A DNA stretch of 64,000 nt from Sphingomonas natans. GTDB lineage: Bacteria > Pseudomonadota > Alphaproteobacteria > Sphingomonadales > Sphingomonadaceae. Both the position numbers and the translations under genes were made by a program. The notes beneath the pieces were generated by a model. That model was given only the letters and a program-made list of their open reading frames with translations. It was not told the origin of the DNA and made no database searches. Of the stretch, positions 1 through 10,162 are shown one piece after another; the first letter of the stretch is position 1, and each line of letters begins with the position of its first letter. The stretch covers positions 186,001-250,000 of the forward strand of contig NZ_JAUOTP010000001.1 in the NCBI RefSeq assembly GCF_030546695.1, given 5' to 3'.

Positions 1-1
1 C

Positions 2-1705
2 CCGATCTGCGACCAGGGCGGGGAGTGCGACCTGCAGGACCAGTCGATCGCGTATGGCCGCGGTCATTCTCGCTATGACGAGAGCAAGCGCGCGGTCACC
101 GAGAAATATATGGGGCCCATCGTCAAGACGGCGATGACGCGCTGCATCCAGTGCACGCGCTGCGTGCGCTTCGCCGAGGAAGTCGCCGGGGTCGAGGAAG
201 TCGGCGCGCTGTATCGCGGCGAGAATATGCAGATCACGACCTATCTGGAGAAGGCGTTTACGTCCGAGCTTTCGGGCAATATCGTCGATCTCTGCCCGGT
301 GGGTGCGCTGACCTCCAAGCCTTATGCGTTCGAGGCGCGGCCGTGGGAGCTCAAGAAGAGCTTCGCGATCGACGTGATGGATGCGGTCGGCACCAATATC
401 CGCCTCGACAGCCGCGGGCGCCAGGTGCTGCGCGCGCTGCCGCGGATCAACGAGGACGTGAACGAGGAGTGGGCGTCGGACAAGACGCGCCACGCCGTGG
501 ACGGGCTCGTACGGCGTCGGCTCGACAAGCCCTATGTGGAGAAGGACGGCAAGCTCGTGCCCGTCACGTGGGGCGAGGCGTTCGGCGCGATCAAGGCGGT
601 CAATGCGGGCGCCAGCGTTGCGGCGATCGCGGGCGATCTCGTCGATTGCGAGACGATGTATGCCGCCAAGGCCTTGCTGCGTTCGATGGGATCGGACCTT
701 CTGGAAGGTCGGCAGACGGGGCTGGCCTACGACACGTCGAGCATCGCGGCGGTCAATTTTAACACGACGATCGCCGGCATCGAGACGGCGGATGCGATCC
801 TGATCATCGGATCGAACGTCCGCTGGGAAGCGCCGCTCGTCAACACGCGCATCCGCAAGGCGGTGAAGCGCGGCGCGAAGGTGTTCGCGATCGGGCCGGA
901 GGTCGACCTGACCTATCCGGTCAACTGGCTGGGCAATGATCTCGGCCTCGTCGGGTCGCTGCCCCAGGCGGTGACCGACGTGTTCGGCAAGGCCGCGCGA
1001 CCGGCGGTGATCGTCGGCGGCGGCGCGCTCAACAAGGGGCAGGGCGCGAGCCTCGGCCTGATCGACAGCCTCGGCCTCGTGAAGGATGGCTGGAACGGCT
1101 ATAACGTGCTGCACATGGCGGCGAGCCGGATGGGCGGGCTGATGCTCGGTTACGCGGCAGACGGCGGCATCGCGGCAGTCGCGGCGAAGAGCCCGAAGCT
1201 CGTGTTCCTGCTCGGTGCGGACGAGGTATCGGACGATCGCTTCGCGGGCGCGCTGAAGGTCTATGTCGGCCATCATGGCGACAAGGGCGCGGCACAGGCG
1301 GACGTGATCCTGCCGGCGGCGGCCTATTCCGAGAAGAGCGGCACCTATGTGAACCTCGAGGGCCGGGTGCAGCGCGGCGACCGCGCGGTCTTCCCGCCGG
1401 GCGATGCGCGCGAGGATTGGGCGATCTTCCGCGCGCTCTCCGACGTGCTCGGCGCGACGCTCCCGTTCGACACGCTCGATGCACTGCGCGCGAAGATGGC
1501 GGAGGAGGTGCCCGCCTTGGGCACGCTCGGGCTCGCCAGTTTCGCCTGGTCGGTGCCGTCGCTGGATGCCTCGGCATCGGGTGAGATCGGGTCGCCGATC
1601 AAGGATTTCTACCTGACCAACGCCATCGCGCGCGCGAGCGACACGATGCAGCGCTGCTCGGCCGAACTGCTCCACGGCATGGATTATGCGGAGGCGGCAG
1701 AGTGA
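2..1705 (+). CDS. nuoG: NADH-quinone oxidoreductase subunit G (partial, 5' end outside window)
   Basis: Large iron-sulfur subunit of respiratory complex I, on the cytoplasmic peripheral arm. The reading frame is open from base 2, so the gene begins before the window; about 567 C-terminal residues are visible. The visible part starts in the N-terminal ferredoxin-like region with [12 protein letters not shown], followed by [13 protein letters not shown] and [13 protein letters not shown], the cysteine clusters that hold FeS centres. The rest is the molybdopterin-oxidoreductase-like fold, with [18 protein letters not shown] near the end. The stop overlaps the GTG start of nuoH by four bases (GTGA), so the two are likely translationally coupled. 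First of eight contiguous nuo genes here. Confidence 0.97.
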   Translation, partial: PICDQGGECDLQDQSIAYGRGHSRYDESKRAVTEKYMGPIVKTAMTRCIQCTRCVRFAEEVAGVEEVGALYRGENMQITTYLEKAFTSELSGNIVDLCPVGALTSKPYAFEARPWELKKSFAIDVMDAVGTNIRLDSRGRQVLRALPRINEDVNEEWASDKTRHAVDGLVRRRLDKPYVEKDGKLVPVTWGEAFGAIKAVNAGASVAAIAGDLVDCETMYAAKALLRSMGSDLLEGRQTGLAYDTSSIAAVNFNTTIAGIETADAILIIGSNVRWEAPLVNTRIRKAVKRGAKVFAIGPEVDLTYPVNWLGNDLGLVGSLPQAVTDVFGKAARPAVIVGGGALNKGQGASLGLIDSLGLVKDGWNGYNVLHMAASRMGGLMLGYAADGGIAAVAAKSPKLVFLLGADEVSDDRFAGALKVYVGHHGDKGAAQADVILPAAAYSEKSGTYVNLEGRVQRGDRAVFPPGDAREDWAIFRALSDVLGATLPFDTLDALRAKMAEEVPALGTLGLASFAWSVPSLDASASGEIGSPIKDFYLTNAIARASDTMQRCSAELLHGMDYAEAAE

Positions 1706-2742
1706 TCTCCTGGTTCAGCTTCCTGCCTTATGGGCTGGCCTATACGGTCGCGACGGTCATCGACATTCTCGTGATCGCGCTGCCGCTCATGCTGGCGGTG
1801 GCGATGATCATCTATGCCGATCGCAAGATCTGGGCGGCGATGGCGCTGCGGCGCGGGCCCAACGTGGTCGGTCCGTTCGGCCTGCTCCAGTCGTTCGCGG
1901 ACGGGCTCAAGGTCTTCCTGCAGGAGACGATCATCCCGTCGGCCGCCAATCGCGGCCTGTTCCTGATCGCGCCGATCATCACCTTCACGGTGGCGCTCGC
2001 AGCCTGGGCGGTGATCCCGTTCGGGCCGAAGGCGGTGCTCGCCAACATCAATGTCGGCCTGCTCTACCTGCTCGCGATCAGTTCGATGGGCGTCTATGGC
2101 GTGATCCTGTCGGGCTGGGCGTCCAACTCCAAATATCCCTTCTATTCCGCGATCCGCGCCGCGGCGCAGATGGTGAGCTACGAGGTCGCGATCGGCTTCG
2201 TGCTGATCTCGGTCGTGCTGTGGACGGGAAGCTTCCGCCTCAACGATATCGTGATGGCGCAGCGCGGGCACATCTTCGGGATCATCAACGCCTTCGGCTT
2301 TAATCCCTTGCTGTTCCCGATGGCGGTGGTGTTCCTGATCTCGTCGATGGCGGAGACGGCACGCGCCCCGTTCGATCTGACCGAGGCCGAGAGCGAGATC
2401 GTCGCGGGCTACCAGACCGAATATTCGTCGATGAGCTTCGCGCTCTTCTGGCTCGGCGAATATGGCAATGTGCTGCTGATGTGCGCGCTGAACGCCACGC
2501 TCTTCTGGGGCGGATGGCTGCCACCGCTGGACCTGCCATTCCTCTACTGGGTGCCGGGGATCGTCTGGATCTTCGCCAAGATCCTGATCTTCTTCTTCAT
2601 CTTCTCGTGGGTGAAGGCGACGGTGCCGCGCTATCGCTACGACCAGCTGATGCGGCTGGGCTGGAAGATCTTCCTGCCGCTGTCGCTGATTTGGGTGTTC
2701 CTCATTTCCGGGTGGCTGATGCTGACCCGGTATGGAGTGTGA
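1702..2742 (+). CDS. nuoH: NADH-quinone oxidoreductase subunit H
   Basis: Membrane subunit of complex I that forms much of the quinone chamber at the junction with the peripheral arm. It is 346 residues, the usual length, with about eight hydrophobic segments. The conserved acidic loop [20 protein letters not shown] is present around residues 218-237. It starts with GTG overlapping the nuoG stop, and its end overlaps the possible ATG of nuoI by 11 bases. Confidence 0.97.
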   Translation: MISWFSFLPYGLAYTVATVIDILVIALPLMLAVAMIIYADRKIWAAMALRRGPNVVGPFGLLQSFADGLKVFLQETIIPSAANRGLFLIAPIITFTVALAAWAVIPFGPKAVLANINVGLLYLLAISSMGVYGVILSGWASNSKYPFYSAIRAAAQMVSYEVAIGFVLISVVLWTGSFRLNDIVMAQRGHIFGIINAFGFNPLLFPMAVVFLISSMAETARAPFDLTEAESEIVAGYQTEYSSMSFALFWLGEYGNVLLMCALNATLFWGGWLPPLDLPFLYWVPGIVWIFAKILIFFFIFSWVKATVPRYRYDQLMRLGWKIFLPLSLIWVFLISGWLMLTRYGV

Positions 2743-2746
2743 GCCG

Positions 2747-3232
2747 GTGAAGCTCGGTTATTATATCAAGTCGTTCACGCTCTGGGAGTTCGTGAAGGCG
2801 CATGCGAAGACGCTCGCATACTTCTTCAAGCCCAAGGCGACGATCAACTATCCGTTCGAGAAGAACCCGCTGAGCCCGCGCTTCCGCGGCGAGCATGTGC
2901 TGCGGCGCTACCCGAACGGCGAGGAACGCTGCATCGCGTGCAAGCTGTGCGAGGCGGTGTGCCCGGCGCAGGCGATCACGATCGAGGCGGAACCGCGGGA
3001 CGACGGCAGCCGCCGGACGACGCGCTACGATATCGACATGACCAAGTGCATCTTCTGCGGCTTCTGTCAGGAAGCCTGCCCGGTCGACGCGGTCGTGGAA
3101 GGTCCGAATTTCGAATATTCGACCGAGACGCGTGAGGAACTGATCTACGACAAGGCCAAGCTGCTGGCCAATGGCGACCGGTGGGAAAGGGCGATCGCCC
3201 AGAACCTTGCCGCTGACGCACCCTATCGGTAG
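2747..3232 (+). CDS. nuoI: NADH-quinone oxidoreductase subunit I (2x[4Fe-4S])
   Basis: Ferredoxin-like subunit carrying clusters N6a and N6b that pass electrons toward quinone. Two CX2CX2CX3CP motifs are visible: [12 protein letters not shown] near residue 62 and [12 protein letters not shown] near residue 101. I prefer the GTG at 2747 ([15 protein letters not shown], 161 residues) over the in-frame ATG at 2732, because GGAG at 2734-2737 lies nine bases upstream and the usual NuoI N-terminus begins close to [11 protein letters not shown]; the ATG start would add only five residues. A long inverted repeat separates this gene from nuoJ. Confidence 0.95.
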   Translation: MKLGYYIKSFTLWEFVKAHAKTLAYFFKPKATINYPFEKNPLSPRFRGEHVLRRYPNGEERCIACKLCEAVCPAQAITIEAEPRDDGSRRTTRYDIDMTKCIFCGFCQEACPVDAVVEGPNFEYSTETREELIYDKAKLLANGDRWERAIAQNLAADAPYR

Positions 3233-3264
3233 GCGCGAGACCGTGAACGATTCATCCGCAATGA

Positions 3265-3386
3265 TCCTCCCCGGCACGGGGAGGGGGACCATGCGCAGCA
3301 TGGTGGAGGGGGCTCTCAACGAGCGTCCCGCTTCGCCGCGCTCCCCCTCCACCGCTGCGCGGTCCCCCTCCCCGTGCCGGGGAGGA
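3265..3386. repeat. Long inverted repeat between nuoI and nuoJ covering the nuoJ RBS
   Basis: The arms are 3265-3312 and 3343-3386. The outer 26 bases pair perfectly, then 7 and 11 more bases pair after two 2-base bulges, giving about 44 base pairs around a 30-base loop. Each arm is also self-complementary (CCTCCCC/GGGGAGG). The last six bases of the right arm, GGAGGA at 3381-3386, are the Shine-Dalgarno of nuoJ and pair with TCCTCC at 3265-3270. It resembles the dispersed palindromic repeats seen between genes in sphingomonads; that family assignment is from memory. Confidence 0.85.
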
Positions 3387-3394
3387 ATGCACGC

Positions 3395-4006
3395 ATGATC
3401 CAGATCCTCGCTTTCTATCTGTTCGCGATCGTCGTGGTGCTGTCGGGCGTGCTGTGCGTGACCGCGCGCAACCCGGTGCATAGCGTGATGTGGCTGATCC
3501 TGGCCTTCTTCAACGCGGCGGGGCTGATGCTGCTCGTCGGCGCCGAGTTCATCGCGATGCTGCTCGTCATCGTCTATGTCGGCGCGGTCGCGGTGCTGTT
3601 CCTGTTCGTCGTGATGATGCTCGACATCGACTTTACCGAGATGCGATCGGGCTTCGCCAAATATCTGCCGATCGGCGTCGCTCTGGTCGCGGTGCTCGCG
3701 GGCGAGATCATCTTCGCGACGAGCGCGTGGAATGCAGGCGGGATCCCGCTCGGCGATGCGCCGACGCCGGATCCCGAGGCGATCCCGAACATCCAGGCGC
3801 TCGGTTTGCTGATCTATACGCGCTATCTGTTCATCTTCGAGGGCGCGGGGCTCGTGCTGCTCGTCGCCCTGATCGGCGCGATCGTGCTGACGCACCGCAA
3901 GCGCGGCGACGTGCGCCACCAGAATATCGCCAAGCAGAACCAGCGCCGCCCCGAGGAGGCCACCGTCAACATGAAGCCGCCGGTCGGGCAGGGGGTCGAG
4001 CTGTGA
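3395..4006 (+). CDS. nuoJ: NADH-quinone oxidoreductase subunit J
   Basis: Hydrophobic complex I subunit in the proton-pumping arm, 203 residues with about five membrane segments and a charged C-terminal tail. The start is set at ATG 3395, eight bases after the strong GGAGGA; an in-frame GTG at 3374 inside the inverted repeat would add seven unlikely residues (MPGRNAR). The family core VIVYVGAVAVLFLFVVMMLD is present. Its Shine-Dalgarno lies in a long stem-loop, so translation may depend on that fold. Confidence 0.95.
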   Translation: MIQILAFYLFAIVVVLSGVLCVTARNPVHSVMWLILAFFNAAGLMLLVGAEFIAMLLVIVYVGAVAVLFLFVVMMLDIDFTEMRSGFAKYLPIGVALVAVLAGEIIFATSAWNAGGIPLGDAPTPDPEAIPNIQALGLLIYTRYLFIFEGAGLVLLVALIGAIVLTHRKRGDVRHQNIAKQNQRRPEEATVNMKPPVGQGVEL

Positions 4007-4007
4007 T

Positions 4008-4032
4008 CCTTCGACAAGCTCAGGATGAGCGG
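4008..4032. repeat. Short dispersed repeat unit between nuoJ and nuoK
   Basis: The 46-base gap between nuoJ and nuoK contains a stretch with the core TTCGACAAGCTCAGGATGAG starting at 4010. I recognise this core as a unit that recurs between genes in many sphingomonad genomes; only one copy is seen in this window. It does not encode anything. Confidence 0.5.
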
Positions 4033-4052
4033 ACCAAGGGAGCGCTCCGCGC

Positions 4053-4358
4053 ATGATTGGTTTGCAGCATTATCTCACCGTCTCCGCGATCCTGTTCGTC
4101 ACGGGCGTGTTCGGGATCTTCCTCAACCGGAAGAATCTGATCATCATCCTGATGGCGATCGAGCTGATCCTGCTCGCGGTGAACATCAATCTCGTCGCCT
4201 TCTCGGCCTTCCTCCACGATCTCGTGGGGCAGGTGTTCGCGATGTTCGTGCTGACCGTCGCCGCTGGCGAGGCCGCGATCGGGCTTGCCATTCTTGTCAT
4301 CTATTTCCGCGCCCGGGGCACGATCTCGGTCGACGATGTCAACCGGATGAAGGGGTGA
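4053..4358 (+). CDS. nuoK: NADH-quinone oxidoreductase subunit K
   Basis: Small proton-pumping subunit of complex I, related to MrpC. It has 101 residues and three hydrophobic segments. The conserved membrane glutamates are visible in the segment [18 protein letters not shown] and in [15 protein letters not shown]. It follows nuoJ after a 46-base gap that holds a dispersed repeat and is followed seven bases later by nuoL. Confidence 0.97.
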   Translation: MIGLQHYLTVSAILFVTGVFGIFLNRKNLIIILMAIELILLAVNINLVAFSAFLHDLVGQVFAMFVLTVAAGEAAIGLAILVIYFRARGTISVDDVNRMKG

Positions 4359-4365
4359 CGCCGGC

Positions 4366-6462
4366 GTGATCGTATTGTTGGTCTTCCTGCCCCTGCTCGC
4401 GGCGATCGTCGCGGGCCTCGGCAACCGCACGATCGGCAATGTCGCGGCGAAAGTCGTCACGACGGGCTGCCTGTTCGCGTCCTGCGCGCTCGCCTGGCCG
4501 ATCTTCCTCGGCTTCCTGAGCGGCAGCGACAGCGCGCATGTCGTCAAGGTGCTGAGCTTCATCACCTCCGGCGACCTGCATGTCGATTGGGCGCTCCGCG
4601 TCGACACGCTGACGGCGGTGATGCTCGTCGTCGTGACGAGCGTGTCGAGCCTCGTCCACCTCTATAGCTGGGGCTATATGAGCGAGGATCCGAGCCAGCC
4701 GCGCTTCTTCGCCTACCTCTCGCTGTTCACCTTCGCGATGCTGATGCTCGTCACGAGCGACAATCTCATCCAGATGTTCTTCGGCTGGGAAGGCGTCGGT
4801 CTCGCTTCCTATCTGCTGATCGGCTTCTGGTACGAGAAGCCGAGCGCGCAGGCGGCGGCGATCAAGGCGTTCGTCGTCAACCGCGTCGGCGATTTCGGCT
4901 TCAGCCTCGGCATCTTCGGTACGTTCCTCGTGTTCGGCACGGTCTCGATCCCCGCGATCCTCGCCGCCGCACCGGGCATGGCGGGGGCGTCGATCGGCTT
5001 CCTCGGCGGGCGCGTCGATCTGATGACGCTGCTCTGCCTGCTGCTGTTCGTCGGCGCGATGGGCAAATCCGCGCAGCTCGGACTGCACGTCTGGCTGCCG
5101 GACGCGATGGAAGGCCCGACGCCGGTGTCCGCGCTGATCCATGCGGCGACGATGGTCACCGCGGGCGTGTTCATGGTCTGCCGCCTCTCGCCGATGTTCG
5201 AGGTCAGCCCGACCGCGCTGACGGTGGTGACTTATGTGGGCGCGGCGACGGCTTTGTTCGCGGCGACGGTCGGCACGGTCCAGACCGACATCAAGCGCGT
5301 CATCGCTTATTCGACCTGTTCACAGCTCGGCTACATGTTCTTCGCCGCCGGCGTCGGCGCCTATAATACGGCGATGTTCCACCTGTTCACGCATGCCTTC
5401 TTCAAGGCCTTGCTGTTCCTGGGTGCAGGCTCGGTGATCCACGCGATGCACCACGAGCAGGACATGCGTTTCTACGGCGGGCTGTGGAAGAAGATCCCGC
5501 TGACCTTCTTCGCGATGATGGCGGGCACGCTCGCGATCACCGGCGTCGGCATCGAGGAGGTGTTCGGATTCGCGGGCTTCTATTCGAAGGACGCGATCAT
5601 CGAGGCGGCCTATGCGCGCGGCACGACGGCGGGCGGCATCGCTTATTTCGTCGGCATCTCGGCGGCGCTGCTGACGAGCTTCTATTCGTGGCGGCTCATC
5701 TATCTGACCTTCTTCGGCACGCCGCGCTGGGCCGCGTCCGAGCATATCCAGCATGCGGTGCACGACGCGCACGGCCATGGGCATGACGATCATGGCCATG
5801 CGCACGACGCGCATCACGATCATCACGATGCACCGGATGAGGGCGCAGGCGCCGAACCGCATGCGCACGATCCGGGCGCCGAGCATGTGACGCACGGCAC
5901 GGCGGGCTATCACCCGCACGAAAGCCCGATCGTGATGCTGATCCCGCTCGTCGTCCTTTCGGTCGGCGCGATACTCGCGGGCGCGGTGTTCGCTCCGGCC
6001 TTCATCGGCGAAGGCGCGACCGCATTCTGGCAGGGCAGCCTGCACGTGAACGAGCATCTGATGCATGCCATGCACGGCATTCCGGAGCTGGCGAAGCTGA
6101 TGCCGTCGATCGTGATGCTGCTGGGGCTCGCCATCGCGACCTGGGCCTATCTGCTTGATCGCAGCATTCCCGGCCGCTTCGTCGCAAGCTTCGGCGGGCT
6201 CTACCAGTTCCTGCTCAACAAATGGTATTTCGACGAGCTGTACGACATCCTGTTCGTGAAGCCCGCCTTCGCGCTCGGCCGCTTCCTGTGGAAGCGCGGC
6301 GATCAGCAGACGATCGATCGCTTCGGGCCGAACGGCGCCGCCGCGCTCGTGCAGATGACGTCGGTGGCGAGCCGCAAGCTGCAGTCGGGCTATGTCTATA
6401 CTTATGCGCTGGTGATGCTGATCGGCCTTGCCGCCGCCGCGACCTGGGCGATGGCGATCTAA
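4366..6462 (+). CDS. nuoL: NADH-quinone oxidoreductase subunit L with histidine-rich insert
   Basis: Largest antiporter-like subunit of the complex I membrane arm, 698 residues, GTG start. Family motifs include [19 protein letters not shown] near residue 140 and [20 protein letters not shown] near residue 244. About residues 460-521 form a loop that is very rich in histidine (19 His in 62 residues, for example [19 protein letters not shown]), longer than in well-studied NuoL proteins. It lies between hydrophobic segments, so it should form a soluble loop that could bind metal. The long C-terminal lateral helix region follows. Confidence 0.96.
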   Translation: MIVLLVFLPLLAAIVAGLGNRTIGNVAAKVVTTGCLFASCALAWPIFLGFLSGSDSAHVVKVLSFITSGDLHVDWALRVDTLTAVMLVVVTSVSSLVHLYSWGYMSEDPSQPRFFAYLSLFTFAMLMLVTSDNLIQMFFGWEGVGLASYLLIGFWYEKPSAQAAAIKAFVVNRVGDFGFSLGIFGTFLVFGTVSIPAILAAAPGMAGASIGFLGGRVDLMTLLCLLLFVGAMGKSAQLGLHVWLPDAMEGPTPVSALIHAATMVTAGVFMVCRLSPMFEVSPTALTVVTYVGAATALFAATVGTVQTDIKRVIAYSTCSQLGYMFFAAGVGAYNTAMFHLFTHAFFKALLFLGAGSVIHAMHHEQDMRFYGGLWKKIPLTFFAMMAGTLAITGVGIEEVFGFAGFYSKDAIIEAAYARGTTAGGIAYFVGISAALLTSFYSWRLIYLTFFGTPRWAASEHIQHAVHDAHGHGHDDHGHAHDAHHDHHDAPDEGAGAEPHAHDPGAEHVTHGTAGYHPHESPIVMLIPLVVLSVGAILAGAVFAPAFIGEGATAFWQGSLHVNEHLMHAMHGIPELAKLMPSIVMLLGLAIATWAYLLDRSIPGRFVASFGGLYQFLLNKWYFDELYDILFVKPAFALGRFLWKRGDQQTIDRFGPNGAAALVQMTSVASRKLQSGYVYTYALVMLIGLAAAATWAMAI

Positions 6463-6463
6463 C

Positions 6464-7996
6464 ATGAACCAACTTGGCTTCCCCATCCTCACCATCCTGC
6501 TCGCGGTGCCGACCTTCGCCGCGATCGCCTGCCTGTTTGCGGACGCGAAGGCGGCGCGGTGGATCGCGCTCGGCGCGACGCTCGTCGATTTCGCGCTCGG
6601 GATCCTATTGTGGGTTTCCTACCAGGTCGGCGGGCCGCAGTGGCAGTTCGTCGAGCATATCGGCCTGTTCGGCAGCTTCGGCTGGTCGCTGGGCATCGAC
6701 GGCATCGCCTTGATGCTGATCGCGCTGTCCGTGTTCCTTATGCCGATCTGCGTGCTCGCCAGCTGGCAGGCGATCGAGAAGCGTGTGCCCGAATATATGG
6801 CGGCGCTGCTTCTCACCGAGGTGTTCATGCTCGGCGTTTTCATGGCGCAGGACCTGTACCTCTTCTACATCTTCTTCGAAGCCGGCCTGATCCCGATGTA
6901 TCTGATCATCGGCATCTGGGGCGGCGCGGACCGGATCTACGCGAGCTACAAATTCTTCCTCTACACGTTGCTCGGCTCGATCCTGATGCTGATCGCGATG
7001 CTGTGGATGGTCAATTTCGCGCACACGACCAGCATCCCCGTGCTGATGAACACCGATTTCCCGCCGCACGTGCAGACCTGGCTGTTCCTCGCCTTCTTCG
7101 CGAGCTTCGCGGTCAAGATGCCGATGTGGCCGGTCCACACCTGGCTGCCCGACGCGCACGTCCAGGCGCCGACCGCGGGTTCGGTGATCCTCGCCGGCGT
7201 GCTGCTCAAGATGGGTGGCTACGGGTTCATCCGCTTCTCGCTGCCGATGTTCCCGGAGGCGAGCGCGCAGCTTTTCTGGCTGGTGATGACGCTGTCGAGC
7301 ATCGGCATCGTCTATACCTCGCTCGTGGCGCTCGTGCAGAGCGACATGAAGAAGCTGATCGCTTATTCGTCGGTCGCGCATATGGCGTTCGTGACCTTCG
7401 GCCTGTTCGCCTTCAATCGGCAGGGGCTGGAAGGCGCACTGATGGTCATGCTGGGCCATGGCATCGTCTCGGGCGCGCTCTTCCTGTGCGTCGGCGTCGT
7501 CTATGATCGGCTGCATACGCGCGAGATTTCGCGCTACGGCGGCGTCTCGACCAACATGCCGCGCTACGCGATGCTGTTCCTTTTGTTCACGATGGCGTCG
7601 GTCGGCCTGCCGGGCCTGTCCAACTTCCCCGGCGAATTCCTGGCGATGATGGGCACCTATCGCGCCTCGTCGATCGCAGGCGTGATCGCGGTGACGGGCA
7701 TCATCACCGGCGCGGCCTATATGCTCTATCTCTATCGGCGCGTGGCATACGGCCCGCTCGACAAGCCCGACGTCGCGGCGATGAAGGATCTGTCTCCGCG
7801 CGAACTGCTGCTGCTCGTGCCGCTCGCGCTCGTGACGATCTGGATGGGCGTCTATCCGGAAAGCTTCATGGCGCCGATGCGCAAGGACGTGGGCGTCGTG
7901 CTCGCCCGCACCGACCGCGCCTGGAAGGGCGGCGACGCCAAGGTCGCGCTGAACGCGCACCCGACACCTGCTCACGCTGAAGGCGCACACGAATGA
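6464..7996 (+). CDS. nuoM: NADH-quinone oxidoreductase subunit M
   Basis: Antiporter-like proton-pumping subunit, 510 residues with about fourteen hydrophobic segments. The start is ATG 6464 (MNQLGFPILT), one base after the nuoL stop; a longer in-frame reading from 6428 would run into nuoL. Typical features are FYIFFEAGLIPMYLIIGIWG near residue 134, MPMWPVHTWLPDAHVQAPT near 219, and SSVAHMAFVTFG. It overlaps nuoN by four bases (ATGA). Confidence 0.97.
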   Translation: MNQLGFPILTILLAVPTFAAIACLFADAKAARWIALGATLVDFALGILLWVSYQVGGPQWQFVEHIGLFGSFGWSLGIDGIALMLIALSVFLMPICVLASWQAIEKRVPEYMAALLLTEVFMLGVFMAQDLYLFYIFFEAGLIPMYLIIGIWGGADRIYASYKFFLYTLLGSILMLIAMLWMVNFAHTTSIPVLMNTDFPPHVQTWLFLAFFASFAVKMPMWPVHTWLPDAHVQAPTAGSVILAGVLLKMGGYGFIRFSLPMFPEASAQLFWLVMTLSSIGIVYTSLVALVQSDMKKLIAYSSVAHMAFVTFGLFAFNRQGLEGALMVMLGHGIVSGALFLCVGVVYDRLHTREISRYGGVSTNMPRYAMLFLLFTMASVGLPGLSNFPGEFLAMMGTYRASSIAGVIAVTGIITGAAYMLYLYRRVAYGPLDKPDVAAMKDLSPRELLLLVPLALVTIWMGVYPESFMAPMRKDVGVVLARTDRAWKGGDAKVALNAHPTPAHAEGAHE

Positions 7997-9435
7997 CCGG
8001 CTCCGTCACTCTCGCGGCGAGCGTGCCCGAGCTCATTCTTTCGATCGGCGCGATGCTGCTGCTGCTCGTCGCCGGCTGGCGCGGCGATGAAGCCTCGCGC
8101 GGGATCAGCTGGGCGGCGGTCGCCCTGTTCGTCGCGGCCTCCGTCTCGCTGATCGGTGCGCCGAGCCATGCCGGGATCGCTTATGGCGGGCTGTACCGTG
8201 CGGATGCGTTCGCCGGCTTCGCCAAGCTTCTGATCTACATCGCCAGCGCGGTCTCGATCATGCTCGCGCCGGGCTGGTTCTCGCGGACGGGCGCGATGCG
8301 CGCCGAATATCCGGTGCTGATCCTGCTCTCGGCGACGGGCATGGGGATCATGGTCTCGGCGGGCGATCTGCTGACGCTCTATGTCGGTCTCGAGCTGCAG
8401 AGTTTGGCTGCCTATGTGCTGGCAAGCTGCATGCGGCGCGACCTGCGCTCGGCGGAAGCGGGCCTCAAATATTTCGTGCTGGGCGCGCTCGCGAGCGGCA
8501 TCCTGCTCTACGGCATCTCGCTTCTGTACGGCTTCACCGGGACGACGCAGTTTTCGGGGATCCACGCCGCGATCGCCGATCGCGGGCTTTCGACCGGGAT
8601 ATTGTTCGGGCTGGTGTTCGTGTTCGCGGGGCTGGCGTTCAAGATCTCGGCGGTGCCGTTCCATATGTGGACGCCCGACGTCTATGAGGGCGCGCCGACG
8701 CCGGTGACCGCCTTCTTCGCCTCCGCGCCCAAGGTCGCGGCGATGGCGCTGATGGTACGCGTCGCGGTCGAGGCGATGGGGCCCGCGACCGATGCGTGGC
8801 GGCAAATCATCATCTTCTCGTCGCTCGCCTCGATCGTGCTGGGCGCGGTGGCGGCGATCGGCCAGACCAACATCAAGCGGCTGCTCGCTTATTCGTCGAT
8901 CAACAATGTCGGCTTCGCGCTGATCGGCCTGGCCGCTGGCACGCCCGAGGGCGTCGCGTCGGTGATGACGTACATGACCGTCTATATCGCGATGACGCTC
9001 GGCAGCTTCCTGTGCATCATCCGGATGCGCGATCTGGACGGCGCGCCGGTGGAATCGATCGCTGCTTTGTCCGGCCTGTCGCGCTCGCGGCCCGGCCTGG
9101 CGGCGGCGCTGGCGATGTTCATGTTCAGCCTCGCCGGCATCCCGCCCTTGTTCGGCTTCTATCCGAAGTTGGCCGTGTTCGGCGCGGCGACCAACGCCGG
9201 CTATTTCTGGCTGGCGGTGGCGGGTGCGGTCGGCTCGGTGGTCGGCGCTTATTATTATCTGAAGATCGTCAAGACGATGTATTTCGACGAGCCGGCGCCC
9301 TTGCTTGCCTCGTCGGACGACAAGATCGAGGGCGGGCTGATCGCCCTCTCCGCGCTTGCGATCTCGCCGCTCGGTTACCTGGCGATCCCCGTGCTGAGCG
9401 CAGCGACACTGACGGCCGCCAAGGCGCTGTTCTGA
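7993..9435 (+). CDS. nuoN: NADH-quinone oxidoreductase subunit N
   Basis: Third antiporter-like subunit and last nuo gene, 480 residues. Conserved parts include LYVGLELQSLAAYVLA near residue 125, FHMWTPDVYEGAPTPVTAFF near 221, and LLAYSSINNVGFALIGLA. The ATG overlaps the nuoM stop. birA follows after four bases in the same direction, a linkage common in alphaproteobacteria. Confidence 0.97.
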   Translation: MTGSVTLAASVPELILSIGAMLLLLVAGWRGDEASRGISWAAVALFVAASVSLIGAPSHAGIAYGGLYRADAFAGFAKLLIYIASAVSIMLAPGWFSRTGAMRAEYPVLILLSATGMGIMVSAGDLLTLYVGLELQSLAAYVLASCMRRDLRSAEAGLKYFVLGALASGILLYGISLLYGFTGTTQFSGIHAAIADRGLSTGILFGLVFVFAGLAFKISAVPFHMWTPDVYEGAPTPVTAFFASAPKVAAMALMVRVAVEAMGPATDAWRQIIIFSSLASIVLGAVAAIGQTNIKRLLAYSSINNVGFALIGLAAGTPEGVASVMTYMTVYIAMTLGSFLCIIRMRDLDGAPVESIAALSGLSRSRPGLAAALAMFMFSLAGIPPLFGFYPKLAVFGAATNAGYFWLAVAGAVGSVVGAYYYLKIVKTMYFDEPAPLLASSDDKIEGGLIALSALAISPLGYLAIPVLSAATLTAAKALF

Positions 9436-9439
9436 GGCG

Positions 9440-10144
9440 ATGATCCGCACCGTCGCGGAGACGGGATCGACCAACGCCGATCTGCTCCGCGACGCGGCCA
9501 TCCTGCCTGAAGGCATGTGGCTGCGCGCCGAGCGGCAGACCGGCGGGCGCGGACGATTGGGCCGGGCCTGGGCATCGTCGACGGGCAATCTCTACGCGAG
9601 CACGCTCGTGCGGGTGACGCCGCAGGATCCGGACGCGCCGACGCTCGCGCTCGTCGCCGGCGTCGCGCTGCATGCCGCCGCCGCGGCCTGGACGGGCGCA
9701 GGCGCGGCGGCGCTGCAGCTCAAATGGCCCAATGATCTGCTGGCGGACGGCGCCAAGCTGGCGGGCATATTGCTGGAGCGGAGCGGTTCGACGATCGTCG
9801 CGGGCTTCGGCGTCAATCTGGCGGCGGCACCCGAGGGACTGGAGCGCGCGACGACGAGCCTCGCAGCGCTGGCGGGGGCGGCACCCGATCCGGCGCTGTT
9901 CCTGGAGGATCTGGCGCGCGAATTCGCTTCGTGGCTCGGGCGGTGGCGCGGGCAGGGGCTGGCGGTCGTGCGGGCGGCGTGGCTGGAGCGCGCGCATCCG
10001 ATCGGCACGGCGCTCTCCGCGCGGGGGCCGGCGGCCACGCTCGACGGGCTGTTCGAGGGGCTGGACGGCGAGGGTGCGCTCAGGTTGCGGCTCGCGGACG
10101 GATCGGTCGAGATCGTCCGCGCGGGGGACGTGTTCCTGATCTGA
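9440..10144 (+). CDS. birA: Biotin--[acetyl-CoA-carboxylase] ligase
   Basis: Activates biotin as biotinyl-AMP and attaches it to the carboxyl carrier protein of acetyl-CoA carboxylase. It has 234 residues, so this is the short form without the DNA-binding repressor domain. Visible motifs are the N-terminal TGSTN, the nucleotide loop GGRGRLGRAW near residue 35, and KWPNDLL near residue 96, followed by a C-terminal SH3-like part. It starts four bases after nuoN and is probably the last gene of the nuo transcript; the next gene converges on it. Confidence 0.93.
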   Translation: MIRTVAETGSTNADLLRDAAILPEGMWLRAERQTGGRGRLGRAWASSTGNLYASTLVRVTPQDPDAPTLALVAGVALHAAAAAWTGAGAAALQLKWPNDLLADGAKLAGILLERSGSTIVAGFGVNLAAAPEGLERATTSLAALAGAAPDPALFLEDLAREFASWLGRWRGQGLAVVRAAWLERAHPIGTALSARGPAATLDGLFEGLDGEGALRLRLADGSVEIVRAGDVFLI

Positions 10145-10162
10145 GGATGCCGGAGCGGGGGC

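Noticed and set aside
5745-5930. Histidine-codon repeats in nuoL as a CRISPR or tandem repeat
   Set aside because: In frame within nuoL, no regular unit length and no spacers.
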